Positions 32,460 through 34,267 of a stretch of DNA of 34,267 nucleotides are shown piece by piece. The position numbers and the translations under genes were made by a program. Position 1 is the first letter of the stretch, and the number at the start of each line of letters is the position of its first letter. Under the pieces are notes generated by a model, which saw only the letters and a list, made by a program, of their open reading frames with translations, ran no database searches and had not been told where the DNA came from. This stretch comes from Rhabdonatronobacter sediminivivens (GTDB taxonomy: Bacteria; Pseudomonadota; Alphaproteobacteria; Rhodobacterales; Rhodobacteraceae): assembly GCF_013415485.1 (NCBI RefSeq), contig NZ_JACBXS010000035.1:1-34267 (forward strand), in the 5' to 3' direction.

Positions 32460-33302
32460 TTAGCGCATCGTTGCGAAAAGCTGCTCGCCCGCCGCGATGT
32501 CGCGGAAAGGCAGGCCGAGGCGCGACATGACCGGCATGCAGTCATCATCGTTCAGGAAGGACATGCAGCCGGGGCTGGTTTCGGGGATGTTCATGTCCAC
32601 ATTGGCCTCCGCCAGCACCGGGGCCACGTCGGGGATGACCGTATCGGCAGCGGGATCGAAACTGTCGAAACGCACATCCACAAGGTTCGGATTGGCGCAT
32701 TCGGCTTCCGGGGCCACGGTCCGCGCCTCGGATGCGCAGCCGGTCGAGCCCAGATGCAGCGCCCAGCCGCGGTTGGCGTCATGGGTGACGGGAAGCCCGG
32801 TCGAGGACAGTTCGATCTTGATGAACTTGTAGCCGCCCTGCCAGTTCCAGAACATCGCCGTCAGGTTCAGGGGAGACGCGGCAAGCGTCGGGTCGCCGTG
32901 GTTCAATTCGAACGGCACACCAATATCGAAGGCCAGACCAGTATATTCCCCTGCAGGCACTGTGCCGCGAAGGGAGGTGTTCATGTCGGGCGTGCCGTTG
33001 ACGCAGGTGCCGGTCGCATCCTCGAAATCCAGCAGCGCGACATTGTCCAGCTGCCAGATACCGTCCTGATCCAGCGCGATGGGGGTCTCGGCCCTGTCTG
33101 CGCCGATCAGCCGGGCATTGGTGACGAAGACGCGGAAATCGGCAACCTCGACCGTGGAATCGGTTACGCCGATGCCTTCATAGGCCTGTGCGCAGGTGAA
33201 GAGGGTGCCCGCCATTTCGGCGGCGAAATTGATGGTGACGGGTTGGTCGGCCAGTGCAGGCGTGGCGAGCGCGGTCGTGACCGCAAGAGCGAGTATACGC
33301 AT
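32460..33302 (-). CDS. mbnP: MbnP, kynurenine-dependent copper-binding protein (four-Cys metallo-mystery pair family)
   Basis: A 280-residue periplasmic protein with a signal peptide (cleavage near ALA-DQ, residue 19). Family marks are TCAQAYEGIG (Cys37), the strand GEYTGLAFDIGVPFELNH, written here by its parts GEYTGLAFD and PFELNH (His135), MFWNWQGGYKFIKIE (Trp152, Trp154), ALHLGSTGC (His183, Cys189) and GCMSFLNDDDC (Cys246, Cys255). Cys100 and Cys202 may complete disulfides. In characterised MbnP one Trp is oxidised to kynurenine by MbnH before copper binds; which Trp is modified here I cannot state. A good AAGAAAG ribosome site precedes the ATG. It begins about 60 bases after the DUF2946 gene and overlaps nothing. 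Confidence 0.92.
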   Translation of the reverse strand: MRILALAVTTALATPALADQPVTINFAAEMAGTLFTCAQAYEGIGVTDSTVEVADFRVFVTNARLIGADRAETPIALDQDGIWQLDNVALLDFEDATGTCVNGTPDMNTSLRGTVPAGEYTGLAFDIGVPFELNHGDPTLAASPLNLTAMFWNWQGGYKFIKIELSSTGLPVTHDANRGWALHLGSTGCASEARTVAPEAECANPNLVDVRFDSFDPAADTVIPDVAPVLAEANVDMNIPETSPGCMSFLNDDDCMPVMSRLGLPFRDIAAGEQLFATMR

Positions 33303-33365
33303 GATGTGTCTTTCTTGAATGATATGAGTGTCACCGGCAGCGCAAGCGCCACCGGGTTTCAGCGA

Positions 33366-33731
33366 TCAGACAAGAAAAAGCGGCGGGCCGCGTGCAGGCG
33401 GGCCGCGTGGGCTATGCGCGCGTGCCAGCAAATGGCCTGCGGCGGGCAGGTGCAGCATTGCGATGCGCAGGGCAACGCCTGCGCCAGGTGCGTCCGCTGC
33501 CAGAGCCATGATCTGCGCCAAGGTGCAAACAGGACAATCCTCGGCCATGCCCTGCGGGCCATCTTGCGTGACGCAAAGATCCTCCAGTTCGCCGCCCATC
33601 TGGATATAGGCGGCCAGCATCGGATCGGCAGGCAAGGCGGGGGCATGTTGATGACCAAACCCGATAACCATCAGCGCCAGCGCAAGAAGCGCAGCGGTCA
33701 GACGATTCGAAAAGGTCCGGAGCAAAGTCAT
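33366..33731 (-). CDS. DUF2946-like small membrane/periplasmic protein
   Basis: A 121-residue protein with an N-terminal hydrophobic helix (LTAALLALALMVIGFG, about 11-26) that may be a signal or anchor, followed by HQHAP, a CPVC motif at residues 66-69 (DCPVCTLAQ) and another His-containing hydrophobic stretch (AMLHLPAAGHLLARAH). The Cys-x-x-Cys set after an acidic patch resembles DUF2946 proteins, which often accompany copper genes and may bind metal. Function is not established. It is the first gene of the copper module, and its ATG has no clear ribosome binding site. An IS256-type element starts about 100 bases upstream. Confidence 0.7.
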   Translation of the reverse strand: MTLLRTFSNRLTAALLALALMVIGFGHQHAPALPADPMLAAYIQMGGELEDLCVTQDGPQGMAEDCPVCTLAQIMALAADAPGAGVALRIAMLHLPAAGHLLARAHSPRGPPARGPPLFLV

Positions 33732-33831
33732 GTTATGGTGTTACTTTGGGTCCATCTGTGGATCAAGCACCTGTGATCGGTTTCAACCTCATCCTCGGGG
33801 TTCCGGAACAGGGTTCAGCACCAGCAGACGG

Positions 33832-34267
33832 GGGAATGTCCCGGTCGATGTTGAACTTTTTGGGATGAAGGGTGGCGTTGCTCTCCCTGAGCCGTAGGCT
33901 CGGGGTGTTCAATCCAAAGGAGAGCAACACCATGAAGACAACTACCACATCCCCGCTGGCGCTGGCCAGCACGGCAGACCTGACGGCAGCGGTTGAGGAA
34001 GCGCGCGACGAGGTCGGAGCGAGCTTCGAGCGCTTCTGCCTGATCGCCGGCTTGGCGAGTCTGACGCAGATGCTTGATGAGGACGCGATGGCGTTGGCCG
34101 GTGCGCCGCATGCGCGCGCGGCCGACAAGCCGGGATACCGCTGGGGGCACACCAAGGGTTCCTTGGGTTTCCACGGCGGCAAGGTGGAGGTGGAACGCCC
34201 GCGGGTGCGCTCGAAGACCACCGGCAAGGAGCTGACGCTGCCCAGCTGGAAGGAGGCGGCCGAGGCC
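33832..34267 (+). mobile_element. IS256-type insertion sequence, left part only
   Basis: The transposase gene at 33932 belongs to the IS256 family. The sequence upstream (GGGGAATGTCCCGG from about 33831) has the G-rich, GTCCC-containing look of an IS256-group terminal repeat, so I place the left end near 33832. The right end and target duplication are outside the window, so the boundary is approximate. Confidence 0.6.
33932..34267 (+). CDS. IS256 family transposase, N-terminal part (3' end outside window)
   Basis: The open frame from ATG 33932 runs to the window edge (112 codons visible). It begins MKTTTTSPLALAS and contains GYRWGHTKGSLGFHGGKVEV and ERPRVRSKTTGKEL, the N-terminal zone of IS256-family DDE (mutator-like) transposases that precedes the catalytic domain. 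AAAGGAG at 33916-33922 is a strong ribosome binding site. The catalytic DDE residues lie beyond the edge, so intactness cannot be judged. Confidence 0.88.
   Translation, partial: MKTTTTSPLALASTADLTAAVEEARDEVGASFERFCLIAGLASLTQMLDEDAMALAGAPHARAADKPGYRWGHTKGSLGFHGGKVEVERPRVRSKTTGKELTLPSWKEAAEA

Overview
The window is high-GC, gene-dense DNA that fits an alphaproteobacterium of the Rhodobacteraceae (Rhodobacter/Paracoccus/Roseobacter type). The evidence is family-level gene order and protein character: a DUF4170-waaA-lpxK lipid A operon, an lptF-lptG-lptD-surA operon divergent from an M17 aminopeptidase, yicC-gmk, a PAS_5 protein, and hairpin-rich intergenic repeats of the kind common in this family. 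It looks chromosomal. No tRNA, rRNA, CRISPR array or phage gene was seen.

Layout. 1-1427 is the 3' part of a leucine-rich-repeat protein with an unrecognised C-terminal half. 1517-11283 is mostly housekeeping: nadE, pheS (without pheT beside it), DUF4170-waaA-like-lpxK, an overlapping pair of an M17 aminopeptidase and an NlpC/P60 peptidase, gmk and yicC. 11434-12138 is a PAS-domain protein. 12139-12932 has no intact gene; it holds an interspersed two-hairpin repeat and what looks like a decayed IS110-type transposase. 12933-18650 is the LPS transport operon read leftward (lptF, lptG, lptD, surA), with a second M17 aminopeptidase diverging from it at 18823. 20385-24025 is an accessory stretch: a small conserved protein, a truncated GFA-type zinc protein, a secreted DUF302-like protein, a methyltransferase and a Tat-exported metallo-beta-lactamase-fold hydrolase. 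24304-26307 encodes an unusual regulator (degenerate nucleotide-cyclase fold + winged helix + TolB-like domain + TPRs).

26474-33731 is the most interesting region: six leftward genes forming an apparent periplasmic copper module. In transcription order they are a DUF2946 protein, MbnP, the diheme MbnH, a YcnI/DUF1775 protein with a His-rich tail, a CopC-CopD fusion, and a membrane protein fused to a spermidine-synthase-like domain. In known systems MbnH oxidises a tryptophan of MbnP to kynurenine so that MbnP can bind copper; CopC and YcnI bind copper in the periplasm and CopD moves it across the inner membrane. The spermidine-synthase-like partner has no established role in this setting. A terminator-like hairpin and a long dyad separate ycnI from copCD, so the module may be two transcription units. 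An IS256-type element begins about 100 bp upstream of the first gene and runs off the right edge.
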